A stretch of 33,874 nt of DNA from Bacillota bacterium (GTDB taxonomy: Bacteria; Bacillota; Sulfobacillia; Sulfobacillales; Sulfobacillaceae). The notes beneath the pieces are model-generated. The model did not search any database and was not told the origin of the DNA. It was given only the letters and a program-made list of their open reading frames with translations. Position 1 is the first letter of the stretch, and each line of letters starts with the position of its first letter. Shown one piece after another: positions 1 through 6,843 of this stretch. The stretch spans positions 1-33,874 of the forward strand of contig JAJZZA010000035.1 of the NCBI GenBank assembly GCA_021797825.1. The letters run 5' to 3'. The translations under genes were made by a program, and so were the position numbers.

Positions 1-56
1 TCTTCTCCCTCTGGGAGGCGTATCACACCTATCACGGGTTGTCTCACAAATAGTCA

Positions 57-126
57 ACCGCCGTATACCGAACGGTACGTACGGTGGTGTGGGGGGACGG
101 AGGCGAAACGCCTCCTCCTACCCGAT
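57..126 (+). ncRNA. Group II intron domains 5-6 (3' end of an upstream intron)
   Basis: Bases 58-65 (CCGCCGTA) pair with TACGGTGG near 79-86 around a GAAC loop, giving the short bulged hairpin of a group II intron domain 5. It is followed by the GGTGGTGTGG-type 3' strand. A second GC-rich hairpin (GGAGGCG/CGCCTCC) and the run CTACCCGAT then resemble domain 6 with its branch-point A and an intron end near 126. The rest of this intron would lie left of the window. The domain 5 stem differs in sequence from the one at 2175-2212, so this is a different intron and not a duplicated end. A circularly permuted layout is a less likely alternative. Confidence 0.6.
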
Positions 127-477
127 GGAGGTGAAAGTCCTCCCGTGAGCTGACCACAGCGAACGAAAGGAAGTGCAACTGCATGAGGGTGACCGAGCGT
201 GGGAAGGAAGCATGGAATGAAACCGTGAGCCGATGAACAAGAACTGGATACGAGGCACGATGGAACAGGGCGAGCAGGCACATCACTGCAAAGCTTTTGT
301 GGTCAAGGTGAAATCGTGTAGATCCAGCGGTTGTGCGGGGAAAGATCGCGTTCTTACCTGGGGAGATCTCGCCTCATGCCTGAAAGGGCGACGGCGCAAG
401 CCGGAGCGAGAAGTCAGCAGAGGCCGTAGTAGCTGGGCAACCAGTCAAGGGCCGAACGAGAAGGAGAGCGGGAAGTT
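127..477 (+). ncRNA. Group II intron RNA, 5' region (domains 1-4 part) upstream of the RT
   Basis: This 350-base stretch has no convincing coding sequence; a 82-codon open frame from 233 shows no recognisable protein. It resembles, from memory, the ribozyme segment preceding reverse transcriptases of this class: a purine-rich section with GAACGAAAGGAAGTGCAACT near 163-182, then GGGGAGATCTCGCCTCATGCC near 360, then GTCAGCAGAGGCCGTAGTAG near 413. It runs straight into the RT start at 478. I could not place the intron 5' end (a GTGYG start) with confidence. It directly abuts the domain 6 that ends at 126. Confidence 0.55.
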
Positions 478-1185
478 ATGACACTTGGCGGTGCATCGCA
501 TCAGAAGCCTGGGCAACCAGGGCGAGACGTAATTGGCGCGGGTGAATCCCGTGTCAAAGCGGCTCGTGATGAAGCACGTCCGGCGTGTCAACAACAGGAA
601 GGCTTAGGGCGAGACGGTCTGCTGACGCAGGCTCTATCGCGTGAGAACCTGGCAGCGGCGTGGAAACGCGTCAAGGCCAACAAGGGTAGTGCAGGCGTCG
701 ATGGATTGACGATTGACGAGACCTCGGAATTCCTCAGGACCCACTGGCCGCGCAGACGGGCGGAACTTCTGAGCGGAACCTATCGGCCTCAAGCCGTGCG
801 CCGCGTAGAGATTCCGAAGCCGACAGGTGGCATGCGGGAGCTGGGTATTCCAACGGTCTTGGATCGGCTGATTCAGCAAGCCCTACTACAAGTTCTGCAA
901 CCGATGATTGACCCGATATTCTCGGAATTCAGCTATGGCTTTCGCCCAGGTCGGAGTGCGCATGACGCGGTGCTGCAAGCACAGCGCTACGCGCAGGAAG
1001 GCTATCGGGTGGTGGTCGATGTGGATTTGGAGAAATTCTTTGACCGGGTCAATCACGACATCCTCATGGATCGGCTGGCCAAGCGCATTGCCGATAAGGC
1101 CGTCCTGCGGCTGATTCGGCTCTACTTGCAGGCCGGGATCATGACGAATGGCGTGGTCATGGATAGGTCGGAGGGAACGCCGCAA

Positions 1186-1217
1186 GGGGGCCTATGCAAA
1201 GCTTTGCATAGGCCCCC
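1186..1217. repeat. 32-bp perfect palindrome at the left end of the MITE-like element
   Basis: Five G (1186-1190), the terminal repeat CCTATGCAAAG, its complement CTTTGCATAGG and five C (1213-1217) form an uninterrupted 16-bp self-complementary arm. The left five G belong to the reverse transcriptase codons. The palindrome therefore either uses the target's G run or the element carries its own CCCCC matching it. Confidence 0.9.
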
Positions 1218-1235
1218 CTATGCGAAGCAAGTAAC

Positions 1236-1298
1236 TATGCAAAGTAAACCCTGAAAAAGTGCCTGTTACTGGACACATGCCTCGATTTACTTTGCATA
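1236..1298. repeat. 63-bp inverted-repeat module 1 of the MITE-like element
   Basis: TATGCAAAGTAAA at 1236-1248 and its exact reverse complement TTTACTTTGCATA at 1286-1298 enclose 37 bases. The geometry matches module 2 exactly. The paired 13-bp arms look like binding sites for a recombinase or transposase, which is inference. Confidence 0.85.
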
Positions 1299-1418
1299 AT
1301 GTGTCTGGCTGCCGGAGCTGAAAAACCAGTGACAGACCGTCAAATGTCTTATGTTTCGACTAAAGGAGGTGTTTTTCGGGGTTCGGGGCGGCGATGCCGA
1401 CCGTTTTCCTCAGCTTAT

Positions 1419-1481
1419 TATGCAGAGTAAACTCAGCGCAAATACCTTGAAACCGGCGTGTGCGACCATTTACTTTGCATA
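1419..1481. repeat. 63-bp inverted-repeat module 2 of the MITE-like element
   Basis: TATGCAGAGTAAA at 1419-1431 (one change from module 1) and TTTACTTTGCATA at 1469-1481 enclose 37 bases. Total length and core length are identical to module 1, although the core sequence is mostly different. Confidence 0.85.
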
Positions 1482-2174
1482 GTCTCCCGCTTTGCATAGG
1501 GCGGACCTCTGTCGCCGCTCCTGGCCAACGTGCTGCTGGATGAAGTGGACCAGGACTTACAACGGCGTGGGCATCGCTTTGCACGATATGCCGATGACTG
1601 CAACGTCTACGTTCGCAGCCAGAAGGCTGGCGAGCGGGTACTGCTCTCGCTTAGGAAGCTTTACGACAAGCGCCACCTGAAGGTGAACGAGAAGAAAACC
1701 GAAGTGGGACCGGTCTTTGGCCGCAAATTCCTTGGCTATTGCCTACGGCGGTGGTCAAAGGACACGGTCAAGATCGCCGTCGCGCCCAAGGCGCTCGACA
1801 CGTTCAAGCAACGCATCCGGCTCATCACAAGTCGGGTCGGCGGCAACGGCATGACCCAGATCGCTGAACAGATGCAGGCATACCTGCCGGGCTGGAAGTC
1901 CTACTTCCGTCTCGCGCAGACCCCGCACATCTTCAAGCATCTGGACTCATGGACGCGCCACCGCCTGCGGGCGATCCAACTCAAACACTGGCGCGTGGGC
2001 ACGACTGTCTACAGTCGTCTCCGGGCGCTTGGTGCAACTCATGAGCTGGCCGCTCAAATTGCTGGCGGTGCTGGGCATTGGTGGGGACACAGTGAAGCAG
2101 GTCTGAATCGTGTCCTTACCGTCAAATACTTCGACGATCTTGGAATACCTCGACTCACATGACCTCAACTTCTC

Positions 2175-2247
2175 GAACCGCCTGGTGCGGACCCGCATGC
2201 CAGGTGGTGTGGCCGGGGCGCGGCTAACTGCCGCCCCCTATGCCGAT
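2175..2247 (+). ncRNA. Group II intron domains 5-6, 3' end of the RT-carrying intron
   Basis: Right after the RT stop, CCGCCTGG pairs with CCAGGTGG across GTGCGGACCCGCATG, followed by TGTGG: a domain 5 hairpin. GGGGCGCGGC then pairs imperfectly with GCCGCCCC, followed by CTATGCCGAT, fitting domain 6 and an intron end near 2247. The position 12 bases past the RT gene is normal for these introns. Confidence 0.75.
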
Positions 2248-2278
2248 CCACCGTCGAGTAAGGGGCGCCCCACATTCC

Positions 2279-3559
2279 CTACAGGAGGCCAGCGGTCCGT
2301 GAGGGTGTCATCGATTGCCGCGTCAGCTTAGGGCGACGTGGCACCTTTTCGATGGGGCCTTCCGCCCAGAGCATTTTGGCGCGTAACACCTCGAAGCTAT
2401 AGCCGCGATCCATACGGTCCGTCGCCCGAATCAGGCTATTGAGGCTCTCCGTGTACCCATTCGTGACGGGATGGGCAAAATACGCCAAGATTTCCCCCTG
2501 CCAGTGTTTCCAAGCGGTAAGCACCTCCCCAAACGCCTCGCGGATCTCCCCTGACAACGCCTGTTCCCATGCCACAAACCGTTGCTCGGCCTGCGCACGA
2601 CTTGTGGCCGCATACAGACCAAAAAAGGCTTCTTTGGTCTGGTGCACTGCCCCAAGTACGGGATAATTTTTGACCCATGCCGATAACAGCAGTGCCTCCT
2701 GATCAGTCAGGTCCGCTGTGCGCTTAAGCAAGATAAACCGGTCATGCATGAGCCCGCGCCGCTGGGCGGGGGAGAGCGCGATCCGCAACTATTTTCGCAC
2801 CTGCTCGACGGCGGCATTGGCCATTTTCACCACATGAAACTTGTCCACTACAATCGTCGCCTGGGGCAATACGGCGCGGACGGCCTCTTTATACGGACGC
2901 CACATATCCATCGTGACCACGGCGATGCGGTCCCGATGCGGGATGTGGGATAGATAGCGCATGATCGTGTCTTTATTGCGATTGACTAAGATGTCCACAA
3001 GCGTCCTTTCCTGGACATTGGTTATTACGGCACGGGGCCGGATGAGGTGAATTTCGTCGAGGCCCAACCATGTGGGCGTTTCTACGCGACGACTCTCCTC
3101 CCAACGAGCGACCGCCTCTTTAAAAATTTGCCGGACGGTGCCTTCGCTGGCTCCCACGTCCTCGGCGATGTGCACAAAGGGGCGCCGCAAGGCTTCCTGG
3201 GCAATCCATGTCACCAATCGCTCCGTCATCAGCCGCTTGGCATCCACCGCCGGCAACGTTTCATAAAAGGTTCTGCCGCAGACCTGACAGCGAAAGCGAC
3301 GGGTTTGCAGATATAACGCCACCCGCTTGCCATGCATGGGAAGGTCCTTGATCCATTGCGTCCGGCGACCAAACCCCACGAGCTGAACGGCGTGGCAATG
3401 CGGGCATGCTGCCAACCCATCACTCGTTTTTGCAGAAACGTGGTAGGCATCGTCTATCTTACGAACATCCGTGATCACGTATCCAGGAAGATTCAAGAGA
3501 TTCGGCATCGATTGCAATGGCGTGCCTCTCAAAGGTATTTGTAGCGTCGATCCAATCAT
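2279..3559 (-). pseudogene. ISL3-family transposase with an in-frame amber stop
   Basis: A cut-and-paste transposase of about 425 codons read from 3559 down to 2279. The N-terminal zinc finger is seen as CPHC and CQVC, then an HTH region. The DDE domain has WLGLDEIHLI, VTMDMWRPYKEAV and VVDKFHVVKMAN in the first part and GYTESLNSLIRATDRMDRG (the Glu) in the second. A TAG at about 2789-2791 (EQVRK-stop-LRIAL) interrupts a frame that continues perfectly on both sides, so the break is a single nonsense change. The likely native start is the ATG at 3508 (MPNLLNLPGY, the family's usual beginning) and not 3559. I found no matching pair of terminal inverted repeats. The sequence is otherwise undecayed, so inactivation looks recent. 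Confidence 0.85.
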
Positions 3560-3618
3560 GGCCTACGATTTTTGCATAGCGTGCGGCGAACAGGAAATCA
3601 ATCATAGCCTACGATTTT
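3554..3618. repeat. Pair of near-identical 19-bp direct repeats
   Basis: Bases 3554-3572 and 3600-3618 read AATCAT(G/A)GCCTACGATTTT, with one difference, and start 46 bases apart. They lie just upstream of the ISL3 transposase and may be an element end or an unrelated duplication. Confidence 0.6.
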
Positions 3619-3633
3619 ATAACGAGGGGTTTG

Positions 3634-3798
3634 ATGGTACCCAAAAAGTTGGATCAACCACAGAATACGAATCCCCCGTATTTCCCCAACCTCGGTGCGA
3701 TTAGAGAAGCCGTTGGACGCTTCCGATTTCTGGAGGAGGCCAAAACTGAAATTCAGTCACGACGCTGCCGTCTTCCAGGCGATCCAAAGAAAACTTAA
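3634..3798 (+). CDS. Small basic hypothetical protein (54 aa)
   Basis: ATG at 3634 is preceded by GAGGGG about five bases away, and the frame stays open to TAA at 3796-3798. The product begins MVPKKLDQPQ, is basic and Pro-rich at the start, and has a short predicted helix around GAIREAVGRFRFLEEAK. I recognise no family. It lies between the ISL3 transposase and unassigned sequence, so it may be a fragment of a larger lost gene. Real expression is uncertain. Confidence 0.35.
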   Translation: MVPKKLDQPQNTNPPYFPNLGAIREAVGRFRFLEEAKTEIQSRRCRLPGDPKKT

Positions 3799-4024
3799 GT
3801 ACGATTAATATAGAGCAGTTTCCCGACCGAGCTGATCAATATGCGTACCTTGTGACCTGACCGCATTTCCTCATCATCCACGCCCTGGATGCCGGTCTGG
3901 TCTGGTCACAGAGGCTTGAGCCGCGGTTTCGGGGGCGAGAGTCCCGGTGGAATTCTGGTGCCGCAGGGTGCATGGCGGTTGGCGATAACGACCAGCCGGG
4001 TGGTACAATAGACCTCAAAGGGGG

Positions 4025-4231
4025 GTGTGTCGGGTGTTAAAGCGGCTAGACGGTCCCGACGCCGAGCAGTTCCATCGCTTCGTAGACGACGAGAACACCA
4101 TTGTCGTCGTGGATGGAGTGCCGTATCTCATCGCGCGCCTCCCGTTATTGAACGAAGTGGGCTTGGAAATTGAGGGGGACCTAAACCTCGTCCCCATACA
4201 CCGGGGGTTTGTCTGGGGTCCGTTCGGGTAG
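4025..4231 (+). CDS. Hypothetical protein (68 aa)
   Basis: GTG at 4025 follows the purine run AAAGGGGG, and a TACAAT box lies about 20 bases before it. The product is acidic in its first half (DGPDAEQFHRFVDDEN) and has an alternating hydrophobic pattern (TIVVVDGVPYLIARLPLL), suggesting a small alpha/beta fold and no membrane segment. It ends HRGFVWGPFG. I recognise no family. It stands alone between mobile-element debris and the spoIIIA operon. The preceding stretch 3799-4024 shows nothing I can identify. Confidence 0.4.
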   Translation: MCRVLKRLDGPDAEQFHRFVDDENTIVVVDGVPYLIARLPLLNEVGLEIEGDLNLVPIHRGFVWGPFG

Positions 4232-4317
4232 AACGGGGGAAAATGAACAATTTTGGTCGTGCTGACTTGCGGAACTTGGGAAAAAACTACCCCAAAATTT
4301 CTCATCAGACTCATTTT

Positions 4318-4652
4318 TCACTCAGTTTGACGGACCTTCTTCAAGTGCGCGGTGGGCTCCGCTTGCGTGGCAAATTGTCTATTCTTGGCCGCATGGTGAA
4401 TTTGATGATGGCGTTTCTTGCCCTTATCGCTGACGGCGGCCTTTGTGTTGGCCAGAATGCGCTCAAAATCCGTGCCATACCGCCGATTGTGTTGATCCGG
4501 GAAGAGACTGCACCCTGGGTACTAAAATTGTCATCGTTATACACTCAACAGATGTTGCCACGAATACTCGCATTTTCCAGCATGTCACAGGCACGACCAC
4601 ACGCCGACCTTTGACGGGACTGGCCATGCCGATATACTGCTTGCCCTTGGCT
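4318..4652 (-). pseudogene. TnpB-like transposon protein remnant
   Basis: Read on the minus strand in shifting frames. One piece (about 4545-4652) gives GKQYIGMASPVKGRRVVVPV. A second (about 4318-4500) gives DQHNRRYGTDFERILANTKA followed by SDKGKKRHHQ and a TGA at 4318-4320. The second piece resembles the region after the first RuvC Asp of IS605/IS1341 TnpB proteins, where a YGT.F...L....D..S.KGKKR pattern recurs. Stops and frame changes separate the pieces and no start remains. The assignment rests on motif memory, not alignment. Confidence 0.45.
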
Positions 4653-4691
4653 GGTTAGGATGGCCGGAATTTCTGGCCACTCCGATCAAAG

Positions 4692-4720
4692 GCATATCCT
4701 GCTGACCTGTCCCATACATA
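4692..4720 (+). promoter_or_regulatory. Sigma-E-type promoter of the spoIIIA operon
   Basis: GCATATC at 4692-4698 and CATACATA at 4713-4720 are separated by 14 bases. The sigma-E consensus as I know it is KMATATT, 14-15 bases, CATACAnT; the match is 6/7 and 7/8. SpoIIIA is a mother-cell sigma-E operon in Bacillus, so sequence and biology agree. The GTG of spoIIIAA lies 47 bases downstream. Confidence 0.7.
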
Positions 4721-4766
4721 TCAAAGCGGCCGGGATGAGCGGTCCGGTTGCGGGGGAGGTGGGTCG

Positions 4767-5681
4767 GTGTCGGGTCCGTGGCAATATCTGCCTAATCCTT
4801 GGCGGCAAGAGATTGCGCAATTGTCCGAGGAGACGCACCGGACCTTGGAGGAAATTCGTTTTCGCCTGGGCCGCCCGGTACTGCTGTACGGTCCCGATTG
4901 GATTGAGGCTTTGGCCGGGGACGGTCCTAGGAGTCTGGACGGACCGCAAATGGAACGGATTCTGGCGGTCCTGGTCGATCACTCCATTTACGCCCGGGTG
5001 GATGAGCTGCGCCAGGGATACGTGACGCTCCCGGGGGGACATCGGGTGGGCGTGGCGGGACGCGCGGTGGTGGCAAACGGCCGGGTGGAGACGGTGAACC
5101 AGGTCTACGGTCTCAACATGCGGCGGGCGCGGGCAGTTCCCGAGGCCGGGGCCCACCTGCTGCGGAGATTGGCGGGATTGGGGGTGCGGGGTGGCTCGCT
5201 TCTCTTGCTGTCGCCGCCGCGCTGCGGAAAAACCACGCTATTGCGAGATCTGTGCCGAACCCTCAGCGACCGCGGCGTGCGGACCGTGGTCATCGACGAG
5301 CGGTCGGAAATCGCCGGTTTGGGCGGAGTCGGCGGGCCGGGATTCGATCTGGGTTTACACACCGATGTGCTGGACGGATGGCCTAAACCCGACGGGATAG
5401 CGGTGGCGCTGAGGGTGTTGTCGCCCGACTTGTTGATTGTCGACGAACTGGGGCCGGATGCGGACGTGGCGGCGGTTCGACAGGCGCGCTACGGCGGGGT
5501 GGACGTGGTGGCGACAATCCATGCCGGGTCGATGGCCGACCTGGCCATGCGCCCGGGGTTGGCGGAATTGGTGGATGCCGGGGCGTTCGATGCGTTGGTG
5601 CTGTTGAGCCGGCGCCTCGGTCCGGGAACGGTGGAACGGGTTTGGCCCCGCACCGCGCTGGCTGAGGACGGGCGGGCATGA
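4767..5681 (+). CDS. spoIIIAA: Stage III sporulation protein AA, ATPase
   Basis: ATPase of the SpoIIIA-SpoIIQ channel, facing the mother cell, related to type II/IV secretion motors; it is needed for late forespore gene expression. 304 residues, the usual size. Walker A SPPRCGKTTLLRDL lies near residues 148-161, with an Arg in the loop where many P-loops have Gly. Walker B LLIVDELG is near 222-229, and a VDVVATIHAGS segment follows, as in secretion ATPases. GTG at 4767 follows GGGGGAGGTG seven bases upstream. First gene of an eight-gene operon behind a sigma-E-type promoter; its stop overlaps spoIIIAB by 4 bases (ATGA). Confidence 0.95.
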   Translation: MSGPWQYLPNPWRQEIAQLSEETHRTLEEIRFRLGRPVLLYGPDWIEALAGDGPRSLDGPQMERILAVLVDHSIYARVDELRQGYVTLPGGHRVGVAGRAVVANGRVETVNQVYGLNMRRARAVPEAGAHLLRRLAGLGVRGGSLLLLSPPRCGKTTLLRDLCRTLSDRGVRTVVIDERSEIAGLGGVGGPGFDLGLHTDVLDGWPKPDGIAVALRVLSPDLLIVDELGPDADVAAVRQARYGGVDVVATIHAGSMADLAMRPGLAELVDAGAFDALVLLSRRLGPGTVERVWPRTALAEDGRA

Positions 5682-6178
5682 AATGGATGGGCATGGGCTT
5701 GCTGCTGGGCGCGTCCCTCTGGCTGGCTCGGGTAATGGCCCGCCCGTATCGGCTGCGGGTCGCGGCGCTGGACGATTGGCGGCAGATGCTGGGACAGCTC
5801 GAACCGCTGATTGGCTGGAGGCAGATGCCTTTGGCGGAGGCCTTTGCCCGGGCGGCGCGCACGCATCCTGGCCGGCAGCGGGCGGTTGCCAGTCTGGTCG
5901 GCTCGTTGGGCAGTCGCGATGAGGACTTCGCCACGGCGTTTTCCCGCGCGCTGGCCGCCGATTCCGCCCTATTTGCGGAAGACCGGGAGGCATTGATGGC
6001 CTTGGCCCCGGTATTGGGGAAATCGGTGGCGGGATACCAAGTCCAGCACCTGGCCGATGTGCGCGGGGATATTGAGCGAATACTGGCGGAGGCCCGCCAG
6101 TACGGGCTCAAAAAGGCCCGTCTGGTCGAGTCGCTGGTGTCGGTGGCCGGCATCGCGGCGATCATTCTCCTGATCTGA
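5678..6178 (+). CDS. spoIIIAB: Stage III sporulation protein AB
   Basis: Membrane component of the SpoIIIA complex, with a fold related to GspF-type platform proteins (family knowledge). 166 residues. A hydrophobic N-terminal segment (GMGLLLGASLWLARVMA) and a C-terminal one (VAGIAAIILLI) flank a soluble helical part rich in Arg, Glu and Ala. The C-terminal region has the family-like EARQYGLKKARLVESLV. The ATG at 5678 overlaps the spoIIIAA stop by 4 bases, implying translational coupling to the ATPase it probably contacts. Confidence 0.92.
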   Translation: MKWMGMGLLLGASLWLARVMARPYRLRVAALDDWRQMLGQLEPLIGWRQMPLAEAFARAARTHPGRQRAVASLVGSLGSRDEDFATAFSRALAADSALFAEDREALMALAPVLGKSVAGYQVQHLADVRGDIERILAEARQYGLKKARLVESLVSVAGIAAIILLI

Positions 6179-6193
6179 CGATTGGGGTGGAGT

Positions 6194-6391
6194 ATGGCGA
6201 ATATCGACCTGATTATGAAGTTGGCTGGAGTGGGCATCTTGGTCACGGTCACCTACAGTGTGCTGGAGCGTTTGGATCGGAAGGAATGGGGCCAGTTGGT
6301 CGCTTTGGCGGGCATCGCCATTGGTTTTTTAATGGTTCTGCGCGAAGTTTCGCAATTGTTCCAAACCGTTCGCACCCTGTTCAATTTGTAG
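6194..6391 (+). CDS. spoIIIAC: Stage III sporulation protein AC
   Basis: Small integral membrane subunit of the SpoIIIA channel. From ATG 6194 it has 65 residues, close to the 68 of Bacillus: two membrane helices (LAGVGILVTVTYSVL and LVALAGIAIGFLMVL) joined by a charged loop DRKEW. A TTG at 6182 in the same frame would add four residues, but the ATG fits the family start (MANIDLIMKLAGVG) better. A GGGGTGG precedes it closely. Confidence 0.92.
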   Translation: MANIDLIMKLAGVGILVTVTYSVLERLDRKEWGQLVALAGIAIGFLMVLREVSQLFQTVRTLFNL

Positions 6392-6420
6392 GGGGCCGGC
6401 GCCGCGGGAGGGAGACAGCC

Positions 6421-6813
6421 GTGCAGTCAATTCTGCAGGTGGTGCTGTTAGGTCTGGCCATCACGGTCGTTCTCGTCACCATCCGGGAACAACGCCCGGA
6501 ATGGGGATTCATCCTGCGGGTGGGCAGTGGCGCCGTGCTGTTGCTGCTGGTGGCGGGGCCGCTGACCCGAGTGGCGGGCGAGGTGGCGCACCTGGCAACC
6601 CTGGCCAATGTTCGGGGCATCTATCTGGGGCTGGTGCTGAAGGTCATTGGCATTACCTACCTCACCACGTTTGCCGCCCAGGTGGCATATGACACGGGGG
6701 AGTCCGGCACCGCCTGGAGAGTGGAAGTGGCTGGCAAGATTCTCATTCTGGTGCTATCCCTGCCTCTGATTGCGGCGATTACCGAAACTGTGCTCAAGAT
6801 GATTCCATCGTAG
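6421..6813 (+). CDS. spoIIIAD: Stage III sporulation protein AD
   Basis: Polytopic membrane subunit of the SpoIIIA complex. 130 residues from GTG 6421, which follows GGGAGGGAG at a good distance; the frame runs open further upstream but only through spoIIIAC sequence in another phase. Four hydrophobic stretches are visible: VVLLGLAITVVLV, GSGAVLLLLVAGPL, LVLKVIGITYLTTFAA and AGKILILVLSLPLIAAI. The motif AYDTGESGTAWRVEVAGK between the last two is typical of the family. It resembles SpoIIIAC in its paired-helix design. Confidence 0.92.
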   Translation: MQSILQVVLLGLAITVVLVTIREQRPEWGFILRVGSGAVLLLLVAGPLTRVAGEVAHLATLANVRGIYLGLVLKVIGITYLTTFAAQVAYDTGESGTAWRVEVAGKILILVLSLPLIAAITETVLKMIPS

Positions 6814-6843
6814 CCCTTGCGGCCCGGAGACCCAGGAGGGGAT

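Larger units (their letters stand above)
1191..1500. mobile_element. MITE-like non-autonomous insertion with 11-bp perfect terminal inverted repeats
   Basis: The segment starts CCTATGCAAAG and ends CTTTGCATAGG, an exact inverted repeat of 11 bp. It interrupts the RT gene at a point where family conservation (GTPQGG followed by PLSPLL) fixes the uninterrupted sequence. The insertion adds 314 bases; the four beyond the 310-bp element allow a short G-rich target duplication (GGGG/GCGG). It encodes no recognisable protein. Inside are two 63-bp modules bounded by TATGCAAAGTAAA-type inverted repeats and a central AAAGGAGGTG. The A+T-rich repeats differ from the GC-rich host. The mobilising recombinase is not in the window and I cannot name the family. 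Confidence 0.75.
478..2162 (+). pseudogene. ltrA: Group II intron reverse transcriptase/maturase, split by a MITE-like insertion
   Basis: The intron-encoded protein would bind its own intron RNA, assist splicing and reverse-transcribe it after insertion. The ATG at 478 follows GGAGAGCGGG. The first half (237 codons) carries the RT fingers and palm motifs GFRPGRSAHDAV and VDVDLEKFFDRVNHD and stops right after GTPQGG. The second half resumes at 1503 in the same protein with GPLSPLLANVLLDEV, the catalytic YADD box (about 1587-1598) and a maturase domain containing AYLPGWKSYFRLAQ and the terminal LGIPRLT. Joined, the two halves give about 456 residues, a normal length for an RT-maturase without an HNH domain. 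The intervening 1189-1502 adds 314 bases with stops, so no full protein can be made. Strong family call; the pseudogene status follows directly from the reading frame. Confidence 0.9.

Noticed and set aside
5355-6252. Long minus-strand open frames opposite spoIIIAA and spoIIIAB
   Set aside because: Arg/Pro/Ala-rich translations without family motifs; mirror frames of GC-rich genes. The same applies to minus frames under accC, dxs, xseA and spoIVB.
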